From contig NC_080702.1 in NCBI RefSeq assembly GCF_030445035.2, positions 29,883,843 to 29,947,842 on the forward strand: a stretch of 64,000 nucleotides of DNA. Reading direction: 5' to 3'. Within the stretch, counting starts at the first letter, position 1. Each line of letters opens with the position of its first letter. Positions 42,974 to 64,000 of this stretch are shown here, piece by piece. The notes below the pieces were generated by a model. The model was not told the origin of the DNA. It made no database searches and was given only the letters and a program-made list of their open reading frames with translations. Both the position numbers and the translations under genes were made by a program. Origin of the DNA: Dasypus novemcinctus. Taxonomy: Eukaryota > Chordata > Mammalia > Cingulata > Dasypodidae.

Positions 42974-43360
42974 TTTTTTTCTCCTCCCCCCCTCCAGTTG
43001 TCTCTTCTTTGTGCCCATTTGCTGTGTCTTCCTCTTTGTCCACTTCTGTTGTCAGCGACACGGGAATCTGTGTCTCTTTTTGTTGCATCATCTTGCTGTG
43101 TCAGCTCTCCGTGTGTGCGGCGCCATTCCTGGGCAGGCTGCACTTTCTTTTGCGCTGGGCGGCTCTCCTTACGGGGCGCACTCCTTGTATGTGTGGGGCT
43201 CCCCTACGCGGGGGACACCCCTGCGTGGCAGGGCACTCCTTGTGTGCATCAGCATTGCACATGGGCCAGCTCCACACGGGTCAAGGAGGCCCGGGGTTTG
43301 AACCACGGACCTCCCATGTGGTAGGCGGACACCCTAACCACTGGGCCAAGTCTGCTTCCC
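42974..43360 (-). mobile_element. DAS-type SINE, full length
   Basis: Target duplication TTTAGTTGAGTCTT at 42,960-42,973 and 43,361-43,374; head end GGGCCAAGTCTGCTTCCC. Confidence 0.92.
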
Positions 43361-43374
43361 TTTAGTTGAGTCTT

Positions 43375-44149
43375 GAGTTATTTTGGAGCCCCTTTAAATT
43401 TTGCACCTGCAGTAAATTCGTCACTCACCTCACCCTAGATCCAGTTCTGGAGCCCAGGCTTATTCCAGTAGTCTAAACATATCAACACCTTTAATCCCCA
43501 CACCAGCTGGGAAGATTAGTGGATACCTTCCCAGGTAAATGCCCTGAGGCCCGGAGAGGGGAACTCCCAGGCTCTGGGTCACACAGCTGTCAGGAATTCA
43601 CGCCCAGCCCTTCTCTCCCTCCCTTAGGCCGGGTGGGAGTGTTGTGAAGGCGGTGCCCAAGGCCAAAGCCAAGTAACAGGGAAGCAGGGAAAAAAACAGT
43701 TCTGGGGAAGAGTGGGGGTGTGCCAGGAAAGCGGCTGGGAAGTGAACTCAGTCCTGAGGTCATCTGAGCCGCGGGTCTGGAGGAAGCAGCAAAGACCAGT
43801 GGAATTCATTCGGGAGGTCTGGGGAAAACCAAAACCACCCAGCCTGTCCACCGTCCCTGTAGCCGGGGGGCACGTCTAATCTGAAACAGAGAAGAGAGCA
43901 GAGCTCCCTAAAGGAAATCCATCACCCGTGATTAACAGAGCCTAGTAGTTTGTCATCGTGACCTGACTCACCTGAGAATTATTTCCAGCCCTAAAAGCCC
44001 CCAGAACCACCCACCCAAATAGCTCCAAAGGATGAGACTGACACAGTGCCAAGAGCTGGAGAGGCTGGGGAGCAGCCAGAACTCTCATCCGCTGCCGGCG
44101 GGGAGGGAGAAGCCACTTTGGAACCTGGGCTGGCGGTTTCTAACAAGCT
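43375..44149. other. Intergenic, no recognised feature
   Basis: Mixed DNA with MIR-like words near 43,500-43,600 (TGAGGCCCGGAGAGGGGAAC). Confidence 0.3.
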
Positions 44150-44335
44150 GAATTGGGGGTTCCCAGCCTCGGCGCTCCTGGCATTTGGGGGCTGTCCTGG
44201 GGCACTGCAGGGTTTGGGACAGCCCCTTGCTCCGCACTCGCCAGGTGCCAGTAGCACCCGCTCAGTCTTGGCAACCAGAAACGTCTGCAGACACTGCCCA
44301 CCGCCCCCCGATGCCAGGGTTAAGCAGGCACCTGC
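44150..44335 (+). mobile_element. MER5A-like hAT DNA transposon fragment
   Basis: GGGGGCTGTCCTGGGGCACT, GTGCCAGTAGCACCCGCTCA and GGCAACCAGAAACGTCTGCA follow the MER5A consensus as remembered, at moderate divergence. Confidence 0.7.
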
Positions 44336-44344
44336 ATCATGGCT

Positions 44345-44660
44345 TAGCGGTTCTCCCAGGTACAGATCCAACAGTTAAGGAAATAGGTTGTGTCCAGAAG
44401 AAGAGCAGGGAGCGCTCTTTCTTCATAATGGCCCCAACTGGCACCGACCCACGTGTCCATCAACGAGTGAATGGGTAAAGAAACTGTGCTTTCTTCAGAA
44501 ATGAAAAGGAGCCAACTCGCACTGCACGCCACATTATGGATAATTCTCGGAAACATTCTGTTCCTTGTGACTGCGCTAAAAACCACGGAGCTGTACACTC
44601 CCAAACGCTGAGTTTTAGGGTATGTGAATTCCATCCCAATAGGAATCAAAACCTTAGGTG
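44345..44660 (+). mobile_element. Old L1 LINE ORF2 3' end fragment
   Basis: CACGTGTCCATCAACGAGTG then AATGGGTAAAGAAACTGTGC are diverged L1 ORF2-end words. Confidence 0.6.
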
Positions 44661-44869
44661 GAGAGAAAGAAGACAGACACCAACGAGGACCTACTGGATA
44701 ATTCCACAAAGCATGAAGCGCAAGAACAGGCAGGGTGAATCTGTGGCGATGCAACCCCTAGGAAGAGGTGGCCGGGAGCAGGCGTGAGTGGAAATGCAGG
44801 GCGAGCTGGACTGGTGGTGGTTGCAGGGATATGGTGGCGGTTAAATTCATCACCACTGGGCTGTGGCGT

Positions 44870-45290
44870 CCAGTTGTCTGCTCAAAGCAGCATTGGCTTT
44901 GACTGTTACTGGGAGGATAGTCTGTGGATTTCAATAAATCAGTTCAGTTGATTGCATCTACGGCTAATTGCATCTACAATCAACAAAGGAGATTGCCGCT
45001 GGCAATGAGAGATTGCCTCGTCAGTGGAAGACCTTTTAAAGGGAGAAGTGATGATTTCAGCAGCTGGAAGGGAGAATTTCTGTCTCTACTTCAGCTAGCC
45101 AGCTTCTCCTGGCCAATTCACAGAAACCTTCATCAGACTTCCCAACTTGTGGCCTGTCCTTCAGAATTTGGATTTGCCAGCCCCCAGGATGCTGTCAGCC
45201 AATTCCTATAATAAATCCCTCGTAATATTGACAATATATATATAGCATCCTGTGGGTTCTGTTTCCCTGGAGAACCTTGACTAGTACAGA
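44870..45290 (+). mobile_element. ERVL-type LTR (MLT2-like), fossil
   Basis: Ends GGTTCTGTTTCCCTGGAGAA then CCTTGACTAGTACA, the hallmark of MLT2-type ERVL LTRs, with AATAAATC in its 3' third and TAGTCTGTGGATTTCAATAA near the 5' side. The 5' boundary is approximate. No internal region is visible. Confidence 0.65.
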
Positions 45291-45459
45291 TATATGCATA
45301 TATAAAAATTTACTGAGCCGTGCTCTGGAAAATCTGTGACTTTACAGTGTGCAAGTTGTTCCTCTATTGAGATAACTAACGATAAAAGAAGTAAAACATT
45401 GCAATTAAAGTGGAAATGATCCTTGTTCACCTCCCCATCTTGATTTCCCCCACACCCCC

Positions 45460-46090
45460 CGGCGACATCCCAAATAAAATGACACTGAGCTTCCAGGCCA
45501 TCTGGCTTGCCCAGGACAGCTAACAAAAGGATGATGATGAACAGCGCCCATTCCAAAAACCAGAGAGTATCTACGACTGCAAGTAAAACAGTTCCATCCA
45601 TCTGCCCGTGGGACCTAAGCCCCCTTTCCGTTGGAAGCAGAGTCGGCCTCGCCACCCCCAAATCCTCAAGACTGGGGAATGAGCAAACATAACAGGGGAA
45701 TGAAACTGTGGGCCAAAGTAGACTTCTTATTTTTCTAGTAATGAAAGGCCTTGCAACATTGATAAAAAGGCAGTGGGGATTCTGAGGGGAGGGAGGGAGA
45801 AGAATAATTGGAACATGGGGCATTTTGGGGACATTGGAATTACCCTCCATGACATTGCTGTGACAGATACAGGCAATTATACATTTTGTCAAAACCTATA
45901 AAACTGTGCGGTGCAAAGTGTAAACTCTAATGTAAACCGGAGACCATAGTTAGCAGTAGTGCCTCAATACGTGTTCATCAATTGTAACAAATGTACCGCG
46001 TTAACGAAAGATGTTGTTAATGGGCGAAAGTGTGGGAGAGGAGGGTATATGGGAATCCCCTACATTTTCAATGACACAGGGACGCAATCT
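45460..46090 (+). mobile_element. Older copy of the L1 3' UTR family
   Basis: Parallels 1-600 throughout at high divergence: GGGGACATTGGAATTACCCT versus GGACTTGGAGTTGTCCTGAA, then GACATTGCTGTGACAGATAC and GGGTATATGGGAATCCCCTA. Confidence 0.5.
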
Positions 46091-46112
46091 AAAGCGTCTT
46101 TAAAAATAAAGA

Positions 46113-46493
46113 GGGGGGAAGTGGATGTGACTCAACTGATAGAGCACCCACCTACCATATGGAGCGTCCAGGGTTCCATCCTCACGGCCTCCTGACCTGT
46201 GTGGAGCTGGCCCATGAGCAGGAGTGCCGTGCCACGCAGGGGTGTCCCCGTGTGGGGGAGCCCCACGCGCAAGGAGTGCGCCCCCTAAGGAGAGCCGCCC
46301 AGCGCGAAAGAAAGCGCAGCCCGCCCAGGAATGGTGCCGCCCACACAGAGAGCTGACACAGCAAAAAGAGACGCAGTTTCCCGGTCCCACCAAGGGTGGA
46401 AGTGAACACAGAAGAACACACAGCATATGGACACAGAGAGCAGACAACTGGGGGAGAAGAGAAATAAATAAAATAAATATTAAAAAAAAAAAA
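46113..46493 (+). mobile_element. DAS-type SINE (first of three in a row)
   Basis: Head GGGGAAGTGGATGTGACTCA, tail AATAAATATTAAAAAAAAAA. The next SINE starts three bases after this tail. Confidence 0.9.
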
Positions 46494-46496
46494 GAC

Positions 46497-46912
46497 GGGA
46501 AGCGAACTTGGCCCAGTGGTTAGGGCGTCCGTTTACCACATGGGAGGTCCGCGGTTCAAACCCCGGGCCTCCTTGACCCGTGTGGAGCTGGCCCATGCGC
46601 AGTGCTGATGTGTGCAAGGAGTGCCCTGCCACGCAGGGGTGTCCCCCGCGTAGGGGAGCCCCACGCACAAGGAGTGCACCCCGTAAGGAGAGCCACCCAG
46701 CGTGAAAGAAAGTGCAGCCTGCCCAGGAATGGTGCTGCACACACAGAGAGCTGACACAGCAAGATGACGCAACAAAAGAAACACAGATTCCCGTGTCGCT
46801 GATAAGGATACAAGCGGTCACAGAAGAACACACATCGAGTGGACACAGAGAGCAGACAAGTGGGGGGAGGGGGGAGGGGAGAGAAATAAATAAATCTTTA
46901 AAAAAATAAAAT
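46497..46912 (+). mobile_element. DAS-type SINE (second of three)
   Basis: Head GGGAAGCGAACTTGGCCCAG with B box GGTTCAAACCCC; tail AAATCTTTAAAAAAATAAAA. Confidence 0.9.
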
Positions 46913-46917
46913 GAAGA

Positions 46918-47312
46918 GGGAAGGGGAGGTGACTCAAGTGATTGGGCTTCCGCCTACCATATGGAAGGACCTGGGTTCAGTCCCTGAGGCCTCCTGGTAA
47001 ATGAAAAAAGCAGGCCCACACAGGCAAGCTGAGTGCCTGCACAAGTGAGTCATACAGCAAGATGATGACGCAACAAAGGAGAGATGAAGGGGAGAGTCAA
47101 GGCAAGGCGCAACAGAAACCAGGAACTGAGGTGGTGCAATTGTCAGGGAACCTCTCTCCACATCAGAAGTCCCCAGGATCGAATCCCGGTGAATCCTACA
47201 GGAGAAAGACGAGAAGAGAAGACAAAAAGAGAAACAGACACAGAAGATGACACAGCGAATGGACACAGACAGCAAAAAACAGCAGGGCAGAGCAAAAAAT
47301 AAGGGAAAAAAT
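46918..47312 (+). mobile_element. DAS-type SINE (third of three)
   Basis: Head GGGAAGGGGAGGTGACTCAA; a more diverged body like 4,221 and 7,361; A-rich end. Confidence 0.85.
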
Positions 47313-47359
47313 AGTACAGATTTATTTTTAAAAGATAATGATTATTGCACTCCTGCTCT

Positions 47360-47490
47360 GTGTTTTCCAATAATTTAAGCCTCCCAACAGCTCTACCAGG
47401 TAGGTGCCACTATTATCATCCCCTTTTACAAATGAAGAAACTGAGGCACAGAGAGATGAAGTGACTTGTCCAAGGTCTCACTGCGTGTGT
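47360..47490 (-). mobile_element. MIR SINE fragment
   Basis: CCCCTTTTACAAATGAAGAA then ACTGAGGCACAGAGAGATGA and AGTGACTTGTCCAAGGTC, MIR words in reverse. Confidence 0.75.
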
Positions 47491-47679
47491 GTGGTGGCAT
47501 CCGATTTGGCTGTATGCAGGCACACTTAGTCCACACACACGTTTTTTTTATAAACTAGACACATAGTTTCACTTTCTGTTTCTAAGTAGTTGATATTAAA
47601 TTGTGTTTCCTGTTACTGCTTGCTTATAAAATACCTAAACTGTTTCTACTTGCTCTGTAGCCCTGACGCCCAACATCCG

Positions 47680-48002
47680 TTTTTTGAGATAGCCTTGTTG
47701 ATACATTTCATTCTTCTGGCTTCAGATAAACCTGCCCTCATTTCTTTCTTCTTTCCTTCCTTTCTTTTTTCTTTCCTTACTTGTTATTGTAGGAATGTGT
47801 ATACAATGCTGTTTCCACTTTAGTCACTTTCCGATGTACAATTCACTGCTGTTTCTATACTCAGTATGTCCTGCCACCATCACCAAAACCCATCACCCAG
47901 ACTTTTTCACCTGCACCCATTAAGCAGTAACTCCCCACTTCCCTTTTATCCCCCTTTTCTTTCTCTGGCACCTACTAGTGGTCATTTGGTTTCCAAAGAG
48001 CC
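47680..48002 (-). mobile_element. Old L1 LINE fragment
   Basis: GAGATAGCCTTGTTGATACA, ACAATTCACTGCTGTTTCTA and CCACCATCACCAAAACCCAT, reversed L1 3' region. Confidence 0.55.
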
Positions 48003-48354
48003 CTCTTTTTTCTTTTTTAAAGATTTATTTATTTATGCTACCCCCATTGTCTGTTCTCTATGGCCACTCGCTGTGTGTTCTTCTGTGTCTGCTTGTCTTC
48101 TCTTTAGGTGGCACAGGGAACCAATCCCGGGACCTTCCGGATTGGGAGAGAGGCGCCCAATCTCCTGCGCCACCGCAGCTCCCTGGTCTGCCGCGTGTCT
48201 CATTGTCTCTCCTCTGTGTCTCTTTTTGTTGCGTCATCTTGCTGCACCAGCTCTCCACGCAGGCCAGCTTGCCTTTTTACCAGGAGGCCCTGGGCACTGA
48301 ACCCTGGACTTCCTATATGGTAGACAGGAGCCCAATCGCTTGAGCCAGATCCGC
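48003..48354 (-). mobile_element. DAS-type SINE
   Basis: Target duplication TTCCAAAGAGCC at 47,991-48,002 and 48,355-48,366; head end TGAGCCAGATCCGC. Confidence 0.9.
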
Positions 48355-48643
48355 TTCCAAAGAGCCTTCTTTTGAGCAACAGAGTCCTCACGCAGCGCCA
48401 TCAGTGGCCCCCACCGCTGGTAGCAAGACTGAACTCTACGGAGCTGCAGGACTCCCCACCCCACATCAGGAGCAACCGGACCCTGCTCCCCCCTTCAGCC
48501 CCCACTCATTGACACCCTGGGAGACGCCCAGTCTGCTTGTCCATCCATTCATTCCTCACTTACTTACTGAGTACCTACTATGTGCCAGGCCCTGCTCTAG
48601 GAACTGAGGACCCAACAACGAACAAAACAGACAGTATCCCTAG

Positions 48644-49806
48644 TGTTGCAGTTTGATGCGGTTATGAATTTCAAAAGATATTGGATTATGTTTGTAATCT
48701 GGTCTGTACCTGGGCGTGATTGAGTTATGATTAGGGCTTTGATTGGGCCACGTCTTTAGAGCATTGAGTCCCCGCCCCTTGGTGGATGGGGACTCCCAGA
48801 TAAAAGGCATGGCAAAGGACAGAGTTGGGGGTTTCTGATGTTGGAGTTTGATGCTGAAGTCTTAAGCTGGAGCCCTGGGAAGTCAGCTCACAGTGATGTG
48901 GGCTCTGGGTGGGAGGCTCTTTGTCTCTTCAGAGGTAACCTAAGCTGTCTGACTTGTGGGTGTGAAATGGTAAGAGGCTGCAGTCCTGCCCTTGGTGACC
49001 ATGGCAACGACTCCAGTCCCAGGAAACAGTTTAACAATGCAAGGGCTATAAACTTTAAGTATTCAGGGGAAATGCAAACCAAATATGCTAAAAGCTTATC
49101 TAGAATATATGAAGTCCATGCTAAAAGCTTACCTAAGAAGTGGAAGATATATATGCTAATTCAAGCCTATTGAGAACTGAAACAAAGGCACCATTTAACC
49201 TTTCCTCTCTGTATAAAAGAAACTCGAAAGTCTTGTTCGGGGCTCGGGATTGAAACAGAAAGCTCCCGAGTCTGGCTGGCCGTCAATAAACCATTTTTCC
49301 TTCTCAAAATCATTCCTGAGTCCTGGCCTCTCTATACGCAAATAATTGAACCTCTCTCAAATTCTACAACAACAGAGGAATGAGAAGCCAGCCCCAGGAA
49401 GAGAGGAACCCTGAGCCCAGGAAGAAGCAAGCCCTGGGAAGAGAGGAACCCTGAACCCAGAGAGAAGCAAGACCCTGGAAGAGAGGACCTGAGCCAGGAG
49501 AAGAACACAGAGGAATAGAGACAGCTCCTTAGACACAGCAGAAACCCCACGGAGAGAGACAGAGTCCTTCACCTGATAGTCTACAGCTGGCCTTGTGGAG
49601 AAACAGAGGAGCTGAGCCCAGAGGAACCCAGGAAGCCTGAACCCTCGCAGACATCTGCAGCCATGTTGCTCCAAATAGACTTTGGGGAGGGAAGTAACTT
49701 ATGCTTTATGGCCTGGTATCTGTCAGTTCCTACCCCAAATAAATACCCTTTATGAAAACCAACCCATTTCTGGTATTTTGCATCAGCACCCCTTTGGCTA
49801 ATAACA
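48644..49806 (+). mobile_element. ERVL/MaLR-type LTR, interrupted by a younger LTR
   Basis: Same LTR family as 42,424-42,887 (TGGATTATGTTTGTAATCTG; AAGTAACTTATGCTTTATGG; CTGGTATTTTGCATCAGCAC). Probable 5 bp target duplication CCTAG/CCCAG. Its length is stretched by the nested LTR at 48,894-49,371 and by internal repetition at 49,380-49,620. A fossil without an internal region. Confidence 0.65.
48894..49371 (+). mobile_element. Solo LTR of a class I (gammaretrovirus-like) ERV, nested
   Basis: 478 bp with TG...CA ends and a perfect 4 bp target duplication ACAG (48,890-48,893 and 49,372-49,375). Contains a TATAAAAG box near 49,211 and a poly(A) signal AATAAA near 49,286, in correct order. The empty-site sequence is visible in the related LTR at 42,630. 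A fossil: no internal region. Confidence 0.8.
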
Positions 49807-49809
49807 CCC

Positions 49810-51099
49810 AGCCTCAGGGAGCAGATAAGAAAGGTGGGGGTCAAATGTATCACAACTTGCAAGAAAGAAAAATCCAGCTGTGTTTGGAAGGGAGAGTGTG
49901 GGAGGGATGGGATGGGGACTCTTCCAAGTGGGACTGCAGTCAGGTCAGGGGACCCTTCTCAAAGAACAGGTGGGAATGAAGCAAGGAAGAGCAGGCCGAG
50001 ACGAGAAGCAAGAGGCAGCGGCTACAGCCAGCGCAAAGGCCCTGGGGTTGGGAGAGGAGCACGTCTGAAGAACAGAAGGCAGGCCACTGTGGCCGGATGG
50101 GGTGAGGCAAGTGAGAAAGGGAGAGGCCGGACAGGTGGGCAGGGACAGGACAAGGAGAGATGGGAAGTGTTCCCTAGCTCTGCAGAGCCAGGGGAGAGTT
50201 TTCCAGCAGAGGAGGGTGGCGAGATTTAAGGCTTCCGAGGCCCCAGAGAAGAAGTGGGCACACTTTACCTATTTTGTTGAGGTCATGTACTCATCCTTGA
50301 CCTCCCCGTTTCACACCCAGAGCGTGCCTCCATTCCCAGCGCCACCAAAGCTGCCAGCGGACATCGATACGTGTTCACCGAGTAAATGAGCAGCGGGAGG
50401 TTAGAGCGAGAACCTGGCAGGTTTCCCCAGCTCCGTCTGGGGAGGCAGCCGGCAGCCTGGCAGGCGGGAGAGGCCCGTGCCCAGCCACGGCTGTTCCTGG
50501 CAGCCCGTCCTTGAGCCAGCGGGGAGTTCCACGCTGCCTCATCCTTCCCGTCTGTAAAATGGATCGGCTGGAGACTTGGAGGAAGTCCTAGGGCACAGCC
50601 GAGCACCACCATCCAGGTGAGTGGCCTCTCTCGGCCTGTTTCCTCCTCTCCCCATTGGGAGCCAAAGGACTAGCTGGCGGTGTTTTTTATTCAATGGATG
50701 AAAAATGGAGCGGGCAGGTGTGACTGCGGGGGCAGAGTGGGAGAAAGAAACCAGGGGAGGTGACCGGGGCAGAGGTGTTGGGCTTTGTGCTGTCCCTTTG
50801 CGTGGAGTAAGGTGGGAGCCATGGAGAGTTCTGGGGAGCAGAGGGACCTGATCACCCTGACTCGGTGTCCAGGGGCGCCCTGAGGGGAACACTGCGAGGA
50901 GCCAGGGCGGGAGCGGGGAGGACAGGGAGGACGCCACTGCGCCGGTGGTGCCCGTGAGCCGATGGGCAGGTGGGCGCGAGGGAGGAGGGTGGCACCCTCC
51001 TCGCCGTGCCCTCGCTTGCTCGGTTCAAATCCCCCGAGGATCTTCCAAAGGAAAAAAAGAGGGAGGAAACACGGCGCCCCGGTCTCCGGGACCACGCAA
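49810..51099. other. Intergenic, upstream of the PKN1 island; includes old repeat copies
   Basis: 49,960-50,260 and 50,690-50,900 carry the unassigned old repeat (GCGCAAAGGCCCTGGGGTTG; GGTGGGAGCCATGGAGAGTT). Otherwise no gene recognised. Confidence 0.35.
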
Positions 51100-52174
51100 A
51101 CCACGCGGGGGGCGGTGTAACCAAGGTCCCCGCAGCCCTCCGCGCTTCGCCGGGTCCCAGGAGGTCGCCCGCGCAGCCGGCGCCGCCGCCAGGGAGCTCT
51201 CCCGGCCCGGGGCCCCGGGGACCTCTGCTGGGCTCTGTCACCCGGTTTCCAAGGGACCGAAGGGTGCGGAGGCCGCCGCCAGCCGAAGCCGCCTGCTGTG
51301 GAAGAGTTCCCGCGCTGGACCCGGACCCGCATTTATGGCGCGCCTCCTGTATGCAGCAGCCCGCGAAGAGACTGCGCCCCATTTCACGGCGGGACAGCCG
51401 AGGCCCAGCTGGGATTCGAACCCCTTTTAACCACAGTCACCTTGGGCGGCTACCATTTATTGGGCGCTTGCTGTTTGCCTGGCACAATGGCCAGCACTCC
51501 GCGCTTCCCCCTCCCCGCTAATTTCGCCAACCCCCGAGAGGTGGGTAAGTCCCCCCGGTTTCACATTTGGGGCGCACTGAGGGGTTTGGGGCGTCGGGAT
51601 GCGAACCCACATCCGTCTCCAGGCACCGAGGAAGTTCCCTTGCCCTTGAACTGGGGCCCCAGCGGCCCGAGGCGGCCAATCCAGGGCTCAGGAGGGGAGG
51701 GGGGGGAGGAAGAGTTGTTTGGGGCTGATTTTGGGGGGTCCCGGGAGCCCCCAAAGGCTTCCGCCTCGCCTGCACGCGGCTGGTTCGGTCCCGGGGGTCG
51801 CGGGCTGGGGGGAAGGTTTGCGCGCGCGCTCGGGGAGGGGGGGGCTCCCGCCAGGGGCCGCGGCGCGGGCAGGGGGCGGGGACGCGGTGGCCCGGCCCGC
51901 GGGGGGGGGGGGGGGGAGCGCCCCGGGGGCCGCCGGGAGCCGCGCCCCTCGCCCCGCCCCCTCCCCGGGCGCCGACCTCGCGGTCACGTGAGCGGCCCGG
52001 GGCGGCCGGAGGGCGCGGCGCGCGGACGCGGCGGCCGGGCCGGGCGCAGCCGGAGCCGAGCAGGCCGGAGCGGGCCGCGCGCCCCCCTCGCCGGCGCGCC
52101 CCCGGGGCGCACGCGCGCGCTCCCCGGCCGGCCCCTCCCTCGGCGCGGGGACCCCTGGCGGGCGGCGCGGGGAC

Positions 52175-64000
<11,826 letters not shown>

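Overview
This is mammalian nuclear DNA, almost certainly from an armadillo (Xenarthra, most likely Dasypus novemcinctus). The main clue is about seventeen copies of a tRNA-headed SINE whose body matches the DAS SINE family known from armadillos, alongside xenarthran-type L1 3' ends. The three recognisable protein-coding genes, ADGRE5 (+), DDX39A (-) and PKN1 (+, cut off at the right edge), lie in the order and orientation known from human chromosome 19p13.12. The identifications rest on reading exons by eye against remembered human proteins; no database was searched.

Layout. Positions 1-17,000 are upstream intergenic DNA. They hold L1 pieces (one with a twin-priming inversion), a cluster of DAS SINEs, a GC-rich stretch at 9.2-9.9 kb, perfect MEF2-type motifs at 12.2-12.8 kb and a ~250 bp interstitial telomere-like tract at 14.87-15.12 kb. 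A CpG island with a GT/CG tract precedes ADGRE5 (CDS 17,153-32,959, 20 exons). ADGRE5 encodes five EGF-like domains, a GAIN/GPS region and seven membrane helices. DDX39A (CDS 33,649-36,930 on the minus strand, 10 coding exons, 426 aa) is tail-to-tail with ADGRE5, with about 115 bp between the two poly(A) signals; its noncoding first exon is probably in the CpG island at 40.1-40.8 kb. From 41 to 50 kb the DNA is repeat-rich: DAS SINEs (three in a row at 46.1-47.3 kb), L1, an MER5A-like fragment, and old ERVL/MaLR-type LTRs, one carrying a nested class I solo LTR. The PKN1 CpG island and first coding exon lie at 51.1-52.6 kb, a probable second start exon at 57.6 kb, and coding exons 2-4 follow up to the window end.

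The genes are ordinary vertebrate genes. ADGRE5/CD97 is a leukocyte adhesion GPCR, DDX39A a nuclear DECD-box RNA helicase of mRNA export and splicing, and PKN1 a Rho/Rac-activated kinase, of which only the HR1 region is in the window. They do not form one pathway.

The unusual features are structural. The first three introns of PKN1 carry three unrelated minisatellites: a 68 bp unit with a CACGTG in nearly every copy, a 57 bp (19-codon) unit abutting the exon 2 donor and open in several frames on both strands, and a degenerate CA-rich array. ADGRE5 intron 14 is a CRE-containing minisatellite whose two splice sites are each tandemly duplicated. The only visible ADGRE5 start exon is out of phase with exon 2. 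No previously undescribed gene system is evident.
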